Assembly (NCBI GenBank): GCA_963798455.1 | Contig: CAWCTD010000003.1 | Coordinates: 620,001 to 684,000, forward strand | Origin: CAWCTD01 sp963798455 | GTDB taxonomy: Bacteria; Acidobacteriota; Terriglobia; Bryobacterales; Bryobacteraceae | Direction of reading: 5' to 3' | Length of the DNA: 64,000 nt | In this document: one piece after another, positions 9,834 to 19,200 of the stretch | Position numbering within the stretch: the first letter of the stretch is position 1 | How the letters are laid out: every line of letters begins with the position of its first letter | Made by a program: the position numbers and the translations under genes | The notes under the pieces: generated by a model | Seen by the model: only the letters and a program-made list of their open reading frames with translations | Databases searched by the model: none | What the model was told of the DNA's origin: nothing

Positions 9834-10145
9834 TCAGCTTTCGGTCGCCGGCGCCTCGCCCGGGGCCTTGGCAACAGTTTCCCGGTAGGCTTGCTTGCCG
9901 GCCTCCACGGCGGCCGCCAACTGCTCTTTCTGGCGGGCAACCGCACTCCTGCCCTTCTCCACCAGATCGCCGGCCGAACCGTAGAGAGTTTCGCCGCGCT
10001 TCTTCAAGTACTCCTTGCTTTCGTCTGCCTTGGTACGCAGCAGTTCCCGCGTCTCTTCGCCCGAATGGGGCGCAAACAGAATCCCCACGGCGACACCGAT
10101 GCCGAAGCCCAGAATGAAATATGTGATCTTGTTCTCGTCAGCCAT
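9834..10145 (-). CDS. YtxH domain-containing protein
   Basis: 103 residues starting MADENKITYFILGFGIGV. The glycine-rich membrane segment GFGIGVAVGILFAP followed by SGEETRELLR is the YtxH signature; the remainder is a charged helical region rich in Lys, Glu and Ala. Family members are small membrane proteins linked to general stress responses in Firmicutes, with no known enzymatic activity. In many bacteria ytxH and DUF948 genes (ytxG) are neighbours, as here, which supports both assignments. Divergently oriented to recX, with about 70 bases between them for two promoters. Confidence 0.85.
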   Translation of the reverse strand: MADENKITYFILGFGIGVAVGILFAPHSGEETRELLRTKADESKEYLKKRGETLYGSAGDLVEKGRSAVARQKEQLAAAVEAGKQAYRETVAKAPGEAPATES

Positions 10146-10215
10146 GGCAACTTTCCTCTTTGACGACGCTCACTACCGATACTTCCATCCGCATACTAAC
10201 ATAGAGAAGCTCCTC

Positions 10216-10761
10216 ATGGCTCAACACACGCCACGCCGGCTGGGACCAGAAGCGCTTTGGGAGTACGCCCTGCGAGCCCTCGGGGGCCGGGCGCACTCGG
10301 TCGCGGAACTGCGGGAGAAGCTGCGCCGGCGCGCCGAGCGTCAGGACGACGTGGACCATGTGCTCTCCCGGCTCAAACAGTACGGCTACCTGGACGATCG
10401 CCGGTTCGCCCAGTCGTTCGCCTCCTCGCGACTCGAGAGCCAGGGTTTTGGCAGGTCGCGCGTGCTCCGCGACCTGCGCCAGAAGCGTGTGGCGCCAGCC
10501 GTGGCCGACCAGGCCGTGAAAGCCGCTTACGGCGAAGTGGACGAGGTTCGGCTCATCGAAACTTACCTGGAACGCAAGTACCGCAAAACACCGCTGGGCG
10601 CTTACCTTGCCGACCCGCGTCACCTCGCCGCCGCCTACCGCAAGCTGCGGCTGGCGGGCTTCAGTTCCAGCAATGCGATCCGAGTCCTGAAGCGGCACTC
10701 GGAACAGGCGGAGGAATTGGAGTCTCTCGAGGCTGCAGACATGGAGGGCAGGGGCAGCTAG
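10216..10761 (+). CDS. recX: Regulatory protein RecX
   Basis: 181 residues starting MAQHTPRRLG. The three tandem helical RecX repeats are visible: ALRALGGRAHSVAELREKL, then VLSRLKQYGYLDDRRFAQSF (the LKxxGYLDDxRFA signature), then a third around AAYRKLRLAGFSSSNAIRVL. RecX binds the RecA filament and modulates recombination and the SOS response. recA is not in the window. The ATG at 10216 follows GAAGCTCCTC; an upstream in-frame extension to 10015 overlaps the divergent ytxH gene and is not supported. A REP-like doublet begins exactly at the stop codon. Confidence 0.92.
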   Translation: MAQHTPRRLGPEALWEYALRALGGRAHSVAELREKLRRRAERQDDVDHVLSRLKQYGYLDDRRFAQSFASSRLESQGFGRSRVLRDLRQKRVAPAVADQAVKAAYGEVDEVRLIETYLERKYRKTPLGAYLADPRHLAAAYRKLRLAGFSSSNAIRVLKRHSEQAEELESLEAADMEGRGS

Positions 10762-10827
10762 TGGCGCAGGCCATCGTAGTCTGTGGCCTGCGGCGTGGCA
10801 GACGACGGAAGACGATCGTCTGCCCCT
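10761..10827. repeat. REP-like double hairpin, copy 1
   Basis: Two hairpins in tandem: GCAGGCCA...TGGCCTGC and CAGACGA...TCGTCTG. A second copy with the same two stems lies at 57083-57147. Both copies sit directly after a stop codon (here between recX and the stop codon of the convergent lemA gene), which could allow them to act as transcript ends. Confidence 0.75.
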
Positions 10828-11392
10828 AGAACGCCACCTTCGGTACCACGCGCGCCGCGGGTTCGGTTTTGAAATACGCGTTGTTCCTCTGGAAGCCGAA
10901 CAGCGAGGCAACGATGTTGCTCGGAAACAGCCCGATGCTGGTGTTGTACTTCTGCACGCTCTCGTTGTACCTCCTGCGTTCCACGGCGATGCGGTTCTCC
11001 GTGCCCGCCAGTTCGTCCTGGAGTCGCAGGAAGTTCTCGTTGGACTTGAGGTTGGGGTAGTTCTCGACCACCAGCAGGAGCCGTCCCAGCGCCGTATCCA
11101 GCCGCCCGTTGGCTTCGATCTTCTCCTGAGGCGTGCGGGCGTTCAGCAGGCCCGCGCGGGCGTTGGCGACCGCTTCCATGATCCCCTTCTCCTGCTTGGC
11201 GAAACCCTTCACGGTCTCGACCAGGTTCGGAATCAGGTCGGCCCGACGCTGGAGGGCGACATCCACCTGGGCCCACTGCCCATTGATGCCTTCCCGTTGG
11301 CCGTAGAGATCGTTGTAGGTGTTCTTGGCCTGGACTCCGAACATGAGCCCCAGCAACACCAGCACACCGAGCACAATCAGAAAGATCTTCAT
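10826..11392 (-). CDS. lemA: LemA family protein
   Basis: 188 residues starting MKIFLIVLGVLVLLGLMFG, one N-terminal membrane segment. The conserved LemA region follows: YNDLYGQREGINGQWAQVDV, QRRADLIPNLVETVKGF and YPNLKSNENFLRLQDELAGTENRI, which form a four-helix bundle. LemA proteins are envelope proteins of uncertain role, often encoded next to TPM-domain or M48 protease genes; here a TPM-domain gene lies one gene upstream. The start at 11392 has a GAGGCGG ribosome site; a longer frame to 11431 overlaps the previous gene. The stop codon lies inside the REP-like doublet. Confidence 0.9.
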   Translation of the reverse strand: MKIFLIVLGVLVLLGLMFGVQAKNTYNDLYGQREGINGQWAQVDVALQRRADLIPNLVETVKGFAKQEKGIMEAVANARAGLLNARTPQEKIEANGRLDTALGRLLLVVENYPNLKSNENFLRLQDELAGTENRIAVERRRYNESVQKYNTSIGLFPSNIVASLFGFQRNNAYFKTEPAARVVPKVAF

Positions 11393-11399
11393 ATCCGCC

Positions 11400-12110
11400 T
11401 CACTTCTCCAAACGATCGACTGCGTCAACAACCACCTGGATCTGCCTTAGATACTCCTCAAACAGCCGGGCAGGCTGCACCTCCCGGGCCTTGATCTTCC
11501 TCTCGCGAAGGTCAAGCAGCGTTTGAAATGGAGATGGATCGATTCCAAACCGCGCCGCTGCCTGGTCGATGACCGCCCTCTTCTCGAAGGCCGCCTCCGC
11601 CCCGTGAAGCAACAGGGCGTGACGGAACAGGACGCAGAACGTGGAGATCGAGTCGGCCAGGAGTCCCAGCAGCAGGTCCCTCGCGGCCAGAACTCCGGCC
11701 GCCTTCTGCCGCAGCCTGAGCAGCTTCGCGCGCAGTTCGTGCTCGACTTGCGCGCGATAGAAGGACTTGTCTATCTCCAGATCCTGGACGACATCCTCCC
11801 CATAAAGGATCCTGTGCCGCTCCCGGATGTCGTGGAACTCAATGGGGAAGCAGTCCGTGGAGGCCCTTAGCTCCTCCAGGCCGAAAAGCAGCGGCGAGGG
11901 GTTGCCCTTCCGCTCCCACCACTGGAAAACCTGTGCGGATTCGCTCAGCTCCCGTGGCGTCACCTCGCGAAGCACGCAGAGGATATTGATGTCGGAGAAA
12001 CGCGCATGGTGATCACCCACGGCCGCCGATCCATACATCACCACGGAGACCAGGCGCTCCCCATAGGCTTTGTTCAACCGCTCTACCAACTGGTTCAAGA
12101 CTCGTTCCAT
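11400..12110 (-). CDS. Nucleotidyltransferase-fold protein with altered catalytic motif
   Basis: 236 residues. The N-terminal third shows the polymerase-beta-type nucleotidyltransferase pattern MYGSAAVGDHHARFSDINI: the GS is followed after 11 residues by Asp, but the second acidic residue of the usual DxD is Asn (DIN). The remaining two thirds are helical with no motif I recognise. Family members transfer nucleotides to antibiotics, RNAs or proteins; the Asn substitution could reduce metal binding, so activity is uncertain. It sits between the TPM-domain and LemA genes, eight bases before lemA, on the same strand, suggesting a shared envelope-related operon. Confidence 0.7.
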   Translation of the reverse strand: MERVLNQLVERLNKAYGERLVSVVMYGSAAVGDHHARFSDINILCVLREVTPRELSESAQVFQWWERKGNPSPLLFGLEELRASTDCFPIEFHDIRERHRILYGEDVVQDLEIDKSFYRAQVEHELRAKLLRLRQKAAGVLAARDLLLGLLADSISTFCVLFRHALLLHGAEAAFEKRAVIDQAAARFGIDPSPFQTLLDLRERKIKAREVQPARLFEEYLRQIQVVVDAVDRLEK

Positions 12111-12122
12111 GGCCGCACCAGG

Positions 12123-12926
12123 TTACCAACTGCTGGAAGCACCGCCGCCTCCGGAGGAGCCTCCGCCAAAACCGCCGAACCCGCCGAATCCGCCTCCGGA
12201 ACCGAAGCCGCCAAAGCCGCCGCCACCTGAGCCCGACCCGAAGCCGCGGCCCAGAATGCTGCCTAGGATCATGCCGGTGACGAGGCCAGTCCCGGAACCC
12301 CGGTAGCCTCGCCTCCGGCCGCCGCCGACCGCCGCCAGAAGCCACATCAGAGCGACAACCCCGAACAGTATCGCCGGCATCGGGTTAGAGGGCTGGCTCG
12401 GCGTGGCGCTCCTGGGCAGCGGTGCGTCGATGGTAGTACCCTTCGCCTGCGCGATCCGCGTCCCGATGACGTTCAAAGCCTCCGCGACGGCCTCCCCGAA
12501 GCGCGACTCCTTCAGGGCTGGCCGCATCGCCCGCAGGACGCTGCCCGCGAAACCGTCGGGGATGACCGGCTCCAGCCCGTAGCCGACTTCCAAACGCATC
12601 TGCCGGTCCTGCGTGACGAGCAGGAGCAGGATACCCTCGTCCTTTCCCTTCTTCCCTATCCCCCACTTGCTGAAGATGTCGTTGGCGACGTCCTCGATCG
12701 GCTCCCCCGCCAGGGTGCTGATCGTGATCACCGCAATCTGAGCGCCTGTCAGGGCCTCGACACGGGTGCAATACTGCTCCAGGACCGCTCGGGTCGGGGG
12801 GGCGATTACTCCGGCGAAATCGTTGATGTAGCCCTGGGGCTGGAGTGATGCGAAATCGACGGCGGAAGCCGCCGCCACGCAGCATAGCAGGATACACAGT
12901 GCTGGGGCAGTCTTGCGCATCATCAA
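12123..12926 (-). CDS. TPM domain-containing protein (YgcG family)
   Basis: 267 residues with signal peptide MMMRKTAPALCILLCCVAAASA, a TPM domain (about 30-150; YINDFAGVIAP, TLAGEPIEDVANDIFSKWGIG, DEGILLLLVTQDRQMRLEVGYGLE), one membrane segment near 185-200, and a C-terminal tail of Gly, Ser and Phe repeats that ends GGASSSW. TPM domains bind or hydrolyse phosphate esters in some plant thylakoid proteins; bacterial YgcG-like proteins are membrane anchored with the domain outside. The low-complexity tail is usual in this family. It starts the cluster TPM / nucleotidyltransferase / LemA transcribed on the minus strand. Confidence 0.9.
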   Translation of the reverse strand: MMMRKTAPALCILLCCVAAASAVDFASLQPQGYINDFAGVIAPPTRAVLEQYCTRVEALTGAQIAVITISTLAGEPIEDVANDIFSKWGIGKKGKDEGILLLLVTQDRQMRLEVGYGLEPVIPDGFAGSVLRAMRPALKESRFGEAVAEALNVIGTRIAQAKGTTIDAPLPRSATPSQPSNPMPAILFGVVALMWLLAAVGGGRRRGYRGSGTGLVTGMILGSILGRGFGSGSGGGGFGGFGSGGGFGGFGGFGGGSSGGGGASSSW

Positions 12927-12959
12927 AACCTTATAGTGTACCTTGAACCCGGACCCCGC

Positions 12960-14246
12960 TCAGCAGACCAGGTCTTCACGCGAGATCCGGACGCCTTCGA
13001 GCTTGCCAACCATGGACAGAGCCACATGGCGCGGTTGGAAGAACGCCTGCGCCACTTGCTGGAGTTCGTCGGCCGTAACCTTCTCGATGCTCTCGGCCAT
13101 TTCGTCCAGCGTGTAGAAACGGGTGAAGTAGAGATGCTGGCGCGCCAGGTTCGCCATGCGGCTGGGCGTCGATTCCAGGCCGAGCAGAAGTGAGCCCTTC
13201 AGGTTGTCCTTGGCGCGGCGAAGTTCCTCGTCCATCACACGTTCTTCCTTCAGCCGCCGGAATTCCTCCAGAATCAAGCGCACAACTTCCCGCGCCGACT
13301 CCCGGGAGGTCCCGGCGTAAACCGTGGCGCAGCCAGTGTCCCGGTAAGCCGATATTTCGGAGAAGACGGCGTAAGCCAGCCCGCGCTTCTCGCGGATGTT
13401 CTGGAACAGGCGGGAGCTCATGCCGCCCCCCAGAACGGTATTGAGCACGGAGGTGGCGTACCGCTTTTCGTGCGGGATCGGGTAAGAGGGCACACCCAGG
13501 CAGAGGTGGACCTGCTCGAGCGACTTCTTGTGCCGGAGGCTCAGCCGGGCGTGCGTGGACGGCGCCGAACTGGAGGGAACAGCGCCATTGGGGGACAGCG
13601 CCTCGAACCTGTCTCTGGCAACCTCCAACAGCTTGCCGTGATCCAGGTTGCCCGCGGCCGTGATCACGATGTTCGAGGGGACATAGAACCTGCGGTAGTA
13701 ACCCTCGATCGATTCCCGTGAGAAGCGCTTCACCGTGTCACGTGTCCCGAGGATGGGCTTGCCGATCGGATGGTCCTTCCAGAAACTGTTCGAGAAAATC
13801 TCGTGAACCAGGTACTCCGGGTTGTCGGCCTCCATCTTCAGCTCTTCCAGAACGACGCCTTTCTCCTTCTCGATGTCCTCCGCCTTGAAAAGCGGGTGAA
13901 GGACCAGATCCGAAAGGATGTCGAAGACCGTCGGGAGGTGCTCGTCCAGCACCTTGGCGTTGAAGCTGACCATCTCCTTCGCCGTGAAGGCGTCCAGGTT
14001 GCCGCCGATGGAGTCCACCGACCGGGCAATGTCCTCGGCCGAGCGCGTGGTGGTCCCTTTGAACACCATGTGCTCGATGAAATGCGAGATGCCGTTCTCG
14101 TCCGGTGTCTCCTGCCGGGAGCCAGTCCCCATCCAGATCCCGACCGCGACCGATCGGACGTGCGGTATTGTCTCCGTTATCAGCCGGATGCCGTTCGCGA
14201 GCGTAGAAACCGAGACGTCACGGCTATTTGGGCTTGGGGTGGACAT
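12960..14246 (-). CDS. M16 family zinc metallopeptidase
   Basis: 428 residues. The inverted zinc motif HFIEH (HxxEH) appears in NGISHFIEHMVFKGT near residue 60, with the third ligand Glu about 75 residues later (VVLEELKMEADNP region). This is the length of the single-chain M16B type, related to mitochondrial processing peptidase and to PqqL/YmxG peptidases. It lacks a signal peptide, so the product is predicted to be cytoplasmic. The gene is divergent from rlmN with about 60 bases between them, and precedes the TPM gene by only 33 bases in the same direction. Confidence 0.92.
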   Translation of the reverse strand: MSTPSPNSRDVSVSTLANGIRLITETIPHVRSVAVGIWMGTGSRQETPDENGISHFIEHMVFKGTTTRSAEDIARSVDSIGGNLDAFTAKEMVSFNAKVLDEHLPTVFDILSDLVLHPLFKAEDIEKEKGVVLEELKMEADNPEYLVHEIFSNSFWKDHPIGKPILGTRDTVKRFSRESIEGYYRRFYVPSNIVITAAGNLDHGKLLEVARDRFEALSPNGAVPSSSAPSTHARLSLRHKKSLEQVHLCLGVPSYPIPHEKRYATSVLNTVLGGGMSSRLFQNIREKRGLAYAVFSEISAYRDTGCATVYAGTSRESAREVVRLILEEFRRLKEERVMDEELRRAKDNLKGSLLLGLESTPSRMANLARQHLYFTRFYTLDEMAESIEKVTADELQQVAQAFFQPRHVALSMVGKLEGVRISREDLVC

Positions 14247-14308
14247 GTAAGTGGGAGCTTACGCTCCTTTAATTCTATTGTCTCACAGCGGGATGCTAGA
14301 CTGGTGGT

Positions 14309-15340
14309 ATGGCGCAAGTCCTTTTGGGACTAGAGATTACGGAGATCCGGGAAGTGCTCGGATCGGATCAGCCGGCCTACCGCGCCCAGCAGATCTATGA
14401 AGCCGTTTATCGCCATAAGGCACGTGTCTTCAGCGAAATGACAGTTCTGCCCGCCTCGCTGCGGCGTGAGCTGGAAGCACGGTTCCAGATCGGGATGCCC
14501 GAAATCGACCAGCGCTTCGAATCCGCGGACCGCACCAGGCGCTACTTACTCAGACTGGACGACGGTCGAACGGTGGAAGCCGTGCTCATGCCCGAGGAGG
14601 CGCGCGACACCATCTGCATCTCAACCCAGGTCGGCTGCCCGGTGGACTGTAAGTTCTGTATGACTGCCCTGATGGGGCTGGAACGCAACCTTACAGCAGG
14701 CGAGATTGTCGGTCAGGTGCTGCTAGTGGCCTCGGACAACCGTCTGGCGCCAGCCGGCCGCCGCGTCAACGTGGTCATGATGGGCATGGGCGAGCCCCTG
14801 CTGAACCTCGCCAGCGTGGTCAAAGCCACGCGGTTGCTGACCGACGAAGCCGGCGTGGGTTTGTCCCAGCGGCGGATTACTCTTTCGACCTCCGGCATCA
14901 TCCCGAAAATGGAGGAGCTTGGGCGCGAGCCGGTTCGCCCCAAGCTGGCGGTCTCTCTCAACGCTTCGACCGAGGAGCAGCGCCGCGAGCTGATGCCGAT
15001 CACGCGCAAGTACCACCTCAAAGACCTGCTCGATGCCTGCCGCGCCTATCCCTTGCGGCCGTGGGAGAGGTTGACGTTCGAATACGCCCTGCTCAAGGGT
15101 GTCAACGACAGCGATGCGGACGCGCGGCGCGTGGTCCGGCTCTTGTCTCCTTTGAAGTGCAAGCTCAATCTGATCGCGCTGAATCCGGGGCCGGGAATCC
15201 CGTTTGAAAGCCCGGACCCCGAGCGCGTCCTGGCCTTTCAGGCGATCGTGCGCAAAGCGCTCCCCTGCTTCATCCGCAAGCCGCGCGGCCGCGACATCTT
15301 CGCCGGTTGCGGCCAGTTGAAGCGCATGAGCGTCCAATAA
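14309..15340 (+). CDS. rlmN: 23S rRNA (adenine-2503-C2)-methyltransferase RlmN
   Basis: 343 residues. The radical-SAM cluster site is CPVDCKFCM (C-x3-C-x2-C), followed by MMGMGEPLLN, SVSLNAS-like VSLNAST and the C-terminal KPRGRDIFAGCGQLK with the second catalytic Cys. RlmN methylates C2 of A2503 in 23S rRNA (and A37 of some tRNAs), using a methyl-cysteine relay between the two Cys residues. Length and motif order are normal for a functional enzyme. A short fragment homologous to its last 20 codons occurs at 24368-24430, far from this copy. Confidence 0.96.
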   Translation: MAQVLLGLEITEIREVLGSDQPAYRAQQIYEAVYRHKARVFSEMTVLPASLRRELEARFQIGMPEIDQRFESADRTRRYLLRLDDGRTVEAVLMPEEARDTICISTQVGCPVDCKFCMTALMGLERNLTAGEIVGQVLLVASDNRLAPAGRRVNVVMMGMGEPLLNLASVVKATRLLTDEAGVGLSQRRITLSTSGIIPKMEELGREPVRPKLAVSLNASTEEQRRELMPITRKYHLKDLLDACRAYPLRPWERLTFEYALLKGVNDSDADARRVVRLLSPLKCKLNLIALNPGPGIPFESPDPERVLAFQAIVRKALPCFIRKPRGRDIFAGCGQLKRMSVQ

Positions 15341-15348
15341 AGGACTCC

Positions 15349-15600
15349 GTCTCACCACGCCAGGCGCAGACGCGCCTCGGCCCGAAACGTCAGCAGGGTT
15401 TCCGCCGGTACTTCGACTTCCTTGCCTTTGGTGATAACCCGCACCGCCACGCCCCCGGCCGCGCCCGTGATGACCCCGAGAACGGTGCCCTTCCCGCCCC
15501 CTTTCTACCAGGGTGCCCAGGCGTGCTCCTCCGCCGACCATCTCACCGGTCCGCTGGTTTCTCCCCAGCCCTTCTTTTCCCTGCCTCTCAGTTGTGGCGG
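15349..15600 (-). pseudogene. Decayed glycine-zipper protein (C-terminal remnant)
   Basis: Minus-strand translation ends GVITGAAGGVAVRVITKGKE then VEVPAETLLTFRAEARL and a stop at 15349, a C-terminal pattern I associate with exported acidobacterial glycine-zipper proteins. Going upstream, that frame hits a TAG near 15510, while another frame continues with MVGGGARLGTLVERG, the expected preceding glycine-rich segment. No N-terminal signal peptide or rest of the protein is present. I read it as a truncated, frameshifted relic; the boundary on the right is uncertain. Confidence 0.5.
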
Positions 15601-15715
15601 AGAACACGACCCCGATTTTCCGATTTAGACATTTTCATGCGGTTTGGTGAGATACTCCGACGCCTGTATTCAGGCTGGTTTGGATGTAATCGGCACGCCC
15701 CGGAGACCAACATCA

Positions 15716-16000
15716 ATGGGTGAGAAACAAAATGTACCGTTTCAGCTCTTTGGGGACGTTGCGGAGTTGTTGACGCGACCGATAGGGAGGCCCAGCCACA
15801 AGCCGGTGGTCTGGTACAAGAGCTTTCTCTACCAAGCCGGGAGCTGGAAGCCGGCACGCCGGATGGTCGCGAAAGTGGAGTTCCACTTTGGGGAACTGTT
15901 CCCTCGCGTGGCATTCATTGTCACGAACATGGAGACCGAAGGCCGGGCGGCGGGGAAACAAACAGGCCAAAGGAAGGATGGGACATGGAGATCTGTGTGA
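15716..16000 (+). pseudogene. IS1380-family transposase remnant
   Basis: The frame contains GRPSHKPVVWYKSFLYQAGSW, then RRMVAKVEFHFGELFPRVAFIVTNMETEGRA, a block I recognise from the middle-to-C-terminal part of IS1380-type DDE transposases. The usual continuation (a Tyr-Asn-x-Arg-Gly-Thr-Ala-Glu-x-Trp segment) is absent: after TNMETEGRA the frame becomes unrelated and ends at 16000. Both the catalytic N-terminal part and the inverted repeats are missing, so this is an inactive relic. Confidence 0.65.
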
Positions 16001-16281
16001 GAAGTCGCTTCAAATGAAGCACTTCCGGGCTTCTCCACACCCGGAGGAGGCAGCAGTAGCCCCTTCCTCGCGCAGCTGGATTGGCTAAAAAGGATGGAAA
16101 AAAAAGGCTCCAATGTGGGCGGGTGGTTGTATACTGAGTGCCGGCCAGGATGGCAAGACGGAAATCTCGGGTTAGTCACTCGTCAGCCGAGAAGTCGGAA
16201 TGCCGGCTCTCTGATCGCGACAAGGCCGGCCGGGACGCCAGTCGCAGGGCGTGATCTGCAGTTTTGGTGAGGAGGTTCGCC
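16001..16281. other. Intergenic leader before the TonB-type receptor gene
   Basis: About 280 bases with an A-rich tract (AAAAAGGATGGAAAAAAAAGG near 16090-16110) and a GAGGAGG ribosome site at 16269-16275. No gene or clear promoter could be assigned. Confidence 0.4.
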
Positions 16282-19200
16282 ATGCGAAGTTTAGTGACAG
16301 TTTTCTTGCTCTCGTTTTCTCTGGTTTCGGCCCAGGAGTTCCGGGCTACGCTCCAGGGTACGGTCTTCGATCCCAACAAGGCTGTGGTGCCGGGAGCGCA
16401 GATCGCGCTGATGAACGTCGAGACGTTTGTCGGACGCAAGACAGTCTCCGACAACGAGGGCCACTACGTGTTCCAATTCGTGACACCCGGGACATATTCG
16501 GTCACGACGCAAGCCGCCGGTTTCAAAACCGAGACGCGCGACGGCATCAAGCTCAGCGTCAACGACAATGTGCGTCTGGACATTGCCCTGAGCTTGGGGG
16601 CAACTTCGGAGAAGATCGTCGTGGAGGCGAACGCCGTCGCGGTTGCCGCGGAGTCAAGTACGCTGGGGACCTTGGTTCGAAGGGAGATCATCGACAGCCT
16701 TCCCATCAAAGGCCACGGCAGCCTGACCATGTTCGTGCTGGCGGCGGGCATTGAAAATGTGAGCCTGGGAGACAAGTTCTCGGACGACGTCCGGCCCATC
16801 GACCAGGCCAACAATCAACGCTACTCGGCGAACGGATCGCCGGTGGGCACGGGCGACACGGCAGTGGACGGCGTGCCGAACATGATTGACGTGAACCGCG
16901 GCTATTACATCAACGGCTACGTTCCGCCGGTCGACTCCGTGGGGGAGTTCAAGCTGCAGATGGGCACCCTGCCGGCCGAGTTCGGAAAGTCGAGCGGCAG
17001 CATCATGTCCGTGGTCATCAAATCGGGCACCAATAGCCCGCACGGCACGCTGTACGAGAATCTGCGCAACAGCAAGATGGACGCCAACCTGTTCTTCAAC
17101 AACATCGCCGGCCAGAAGCTGCCCACATACCAGGTGAATATGTTCGGATTCAGCCTGGGCGGGCCGGTCTATTTCCCCAAGCTCTACAACGGCAAGAATC
17201 GTACGTTTTTCTTCGTCAATTACGAAGGATTGCGCCAGAGCCAGGCTCAGAGCGGCAGGTACAACGTGCCGACCCCGAAGATGCGGACGGGCGATTTCTC
17301 CGAGGTGTCGGCCATCATCTACGACCCTTTCTCACTCCGGATGGTGAACAACGTCCCGACGCGCGACCCGTTCATGAACAACCTGATTCCCGATTCGCTT
17401 CAGGATCCGGTGGGAAAAAAGCTCATGGATTATTATCCAAACCCGAACATCACACCCTCGGGTGCCGCTTGGGTGGGCAACTACGCGGAGGGCACGAAGT
17501 TCAGGGGGTCGTACGACATCACCACTATGAAGTTCGACCACACCATCAGCTCCAAGCAGCAGATGTTCGTGCGCCTGAACTTCGGACCCGGTACCGTAGG
17601 CAACCCCTATAACTTCACCGGGATCGCCTCCCCGGGCAACTACACGAACCAGCGCCCGAACAAAGGCCTGGCGATCAGCGATACTTACATCTTCAGCCCC
17701 CACATCGCAGCGGACTTCCGCTTCGGAGTGGCGCGCGGGGATAATACGACCACCCCGTTCTCGAGCGGATTCGACGTGTCTCCGCTGGGGTTCTCACAGG
17801 CGTTCCTGAATTCGGGCCTGCAGGGGAAAGTCTTTCCGCAGATCAGCGTTAACGACATGAGTGGGCTGGGCAATGGCGGTTTCGGTGCGAACCCTGGCAC
17901 CAGCTTCAACACGGCGGATGCGGTCACGATCAGCATGGGTAAGCACCTATTCAAGACCGGCGGAGAGCTGCGCGTAATCCGCGGAAACTACTTTAGCAAC
18001 TCGGCGCCGACCGGCACCTTTAGTTTCGGTGTGAACCAAACCGGCGGACCCAACGCTTCGACGCCGACGGGCGGTTTCGGCCTGGCCTCCCTGCTGGTCG
18101 GTTTCGGCAGCGGCTCGATTCCGACCGGCACCGGCGTCTCCTCACAGAACGTTTACTACGCTCTATATTTCCAGGATGACTTCCGGGTAACCCCCAAGCT
18201 GACATTGAACCTCGGCCTGCGCTGGGAATATGAGACTCCACGCACGGAGCGCTTCAACCGCTCGGTACGCGGCTTCGCTTACAACACTCCCAGCCCGCTG
18301 AACGTACCGGGGCTGGATCTGCGCGGCGGACTGCTTTACGCGGGTGTCGGCGGAGTGCCCAGGGGACTGTTTAACGGAGACTGGAACAATTTCTCGCCGC
18401 GCATTGGGTTTGCATACTCGCTGAACCAGAAAACGGTGTTGCGAGGCGGGTACTCGCTTAGCTACATCCCAATCGTCACGAACCTAATCACGACCGGCTA
18501 CACCGTGAGTACGCCGTGGGTAAGCAGCACCGACGGTTACACGCTCCTGAACCGGCTGAGCAACCCGATCCCGGGCGGGCAGCTTCCCGTGGTCGGCAAC
18601 TCACAGGGGCTGAGCACGTTCGTCGGCCAGGGCATCTCTTACGCGGAACCTGGCGACGTGTACCCCCAGTTCCACTCCTGGAACTTCAATATCCAGCGGG
18701 CTCTGCCTTCTTCCAGCGTGATCACCATCGGGTACGTGGGCAGCCGCGGGCTGCGCCTGAAAGCGCCCGACTACAACATCAACCAGGTTCCCACTGAAGA
18801 CTTTTCGCAGGGCAGCGCGCTGACCCAGACGGTCCAGAACCCGTTTTACGGAATCCTCACTACGGGTTCGCTGACCGGCACGACGGTGCAACGGGCGCAA
18901 CTGCTGCGGCCCTACCCGCAGTTCACCAGCGTTACGCGAGTACAGCCGGCCCTGGGGGAGAGTTCGTACCACTCGCTCCAAATCAGCCTGGTGAAGGCCA
19001 TGGCGCAAGGCTTCTCCGGCGTGGTGTCTTACACCATCTCGAAGAACATCAGCAACCTGCACAACCCGCAGAATATCTACAACCGGAAACCTGAGCGGGC
19101 GCTCGACCCCATCGACGTACCGAGCAGATTTTCCGCGGCGCTCGCCTGGCAATTGCCCGTGGGCCGCGGGCGCCAGTTCCTGGCGAACATCAGCCGACCG

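Noticed and set aside
11400..12110. Nucleotidyltransferase as antitoxin of a MNT-HEPN toxin-antitoxin pair
   Set aside because: No HEPN partner is adjacent; the neighbours are TPM-domain and LemA genes and the protein is longer than MNT antitoxins.
12123..12306. Short glycine/proline repeat looking like a tandem repeat array
   Set aside because: It is the low-complexity Gly-rich tail of the TPM-domain protein; units are irregular and there are no CRISPR-like spacers.
14248..14272. GGAGC-TTAC-GCTCC hairpin followed by TTTAATT as a terminator
   Set aside because: It lies in the divergent promoter gap between the M16 protease gene and rlmN, where no transcript should end; the stem is only five pairs.
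14723..15607. 294-residue open frame on the minus strand
   Set aside because: Covers antisense of rlmN; only its first part coincides with the glycine-zipper relic, which is recorded as a pseudogene.
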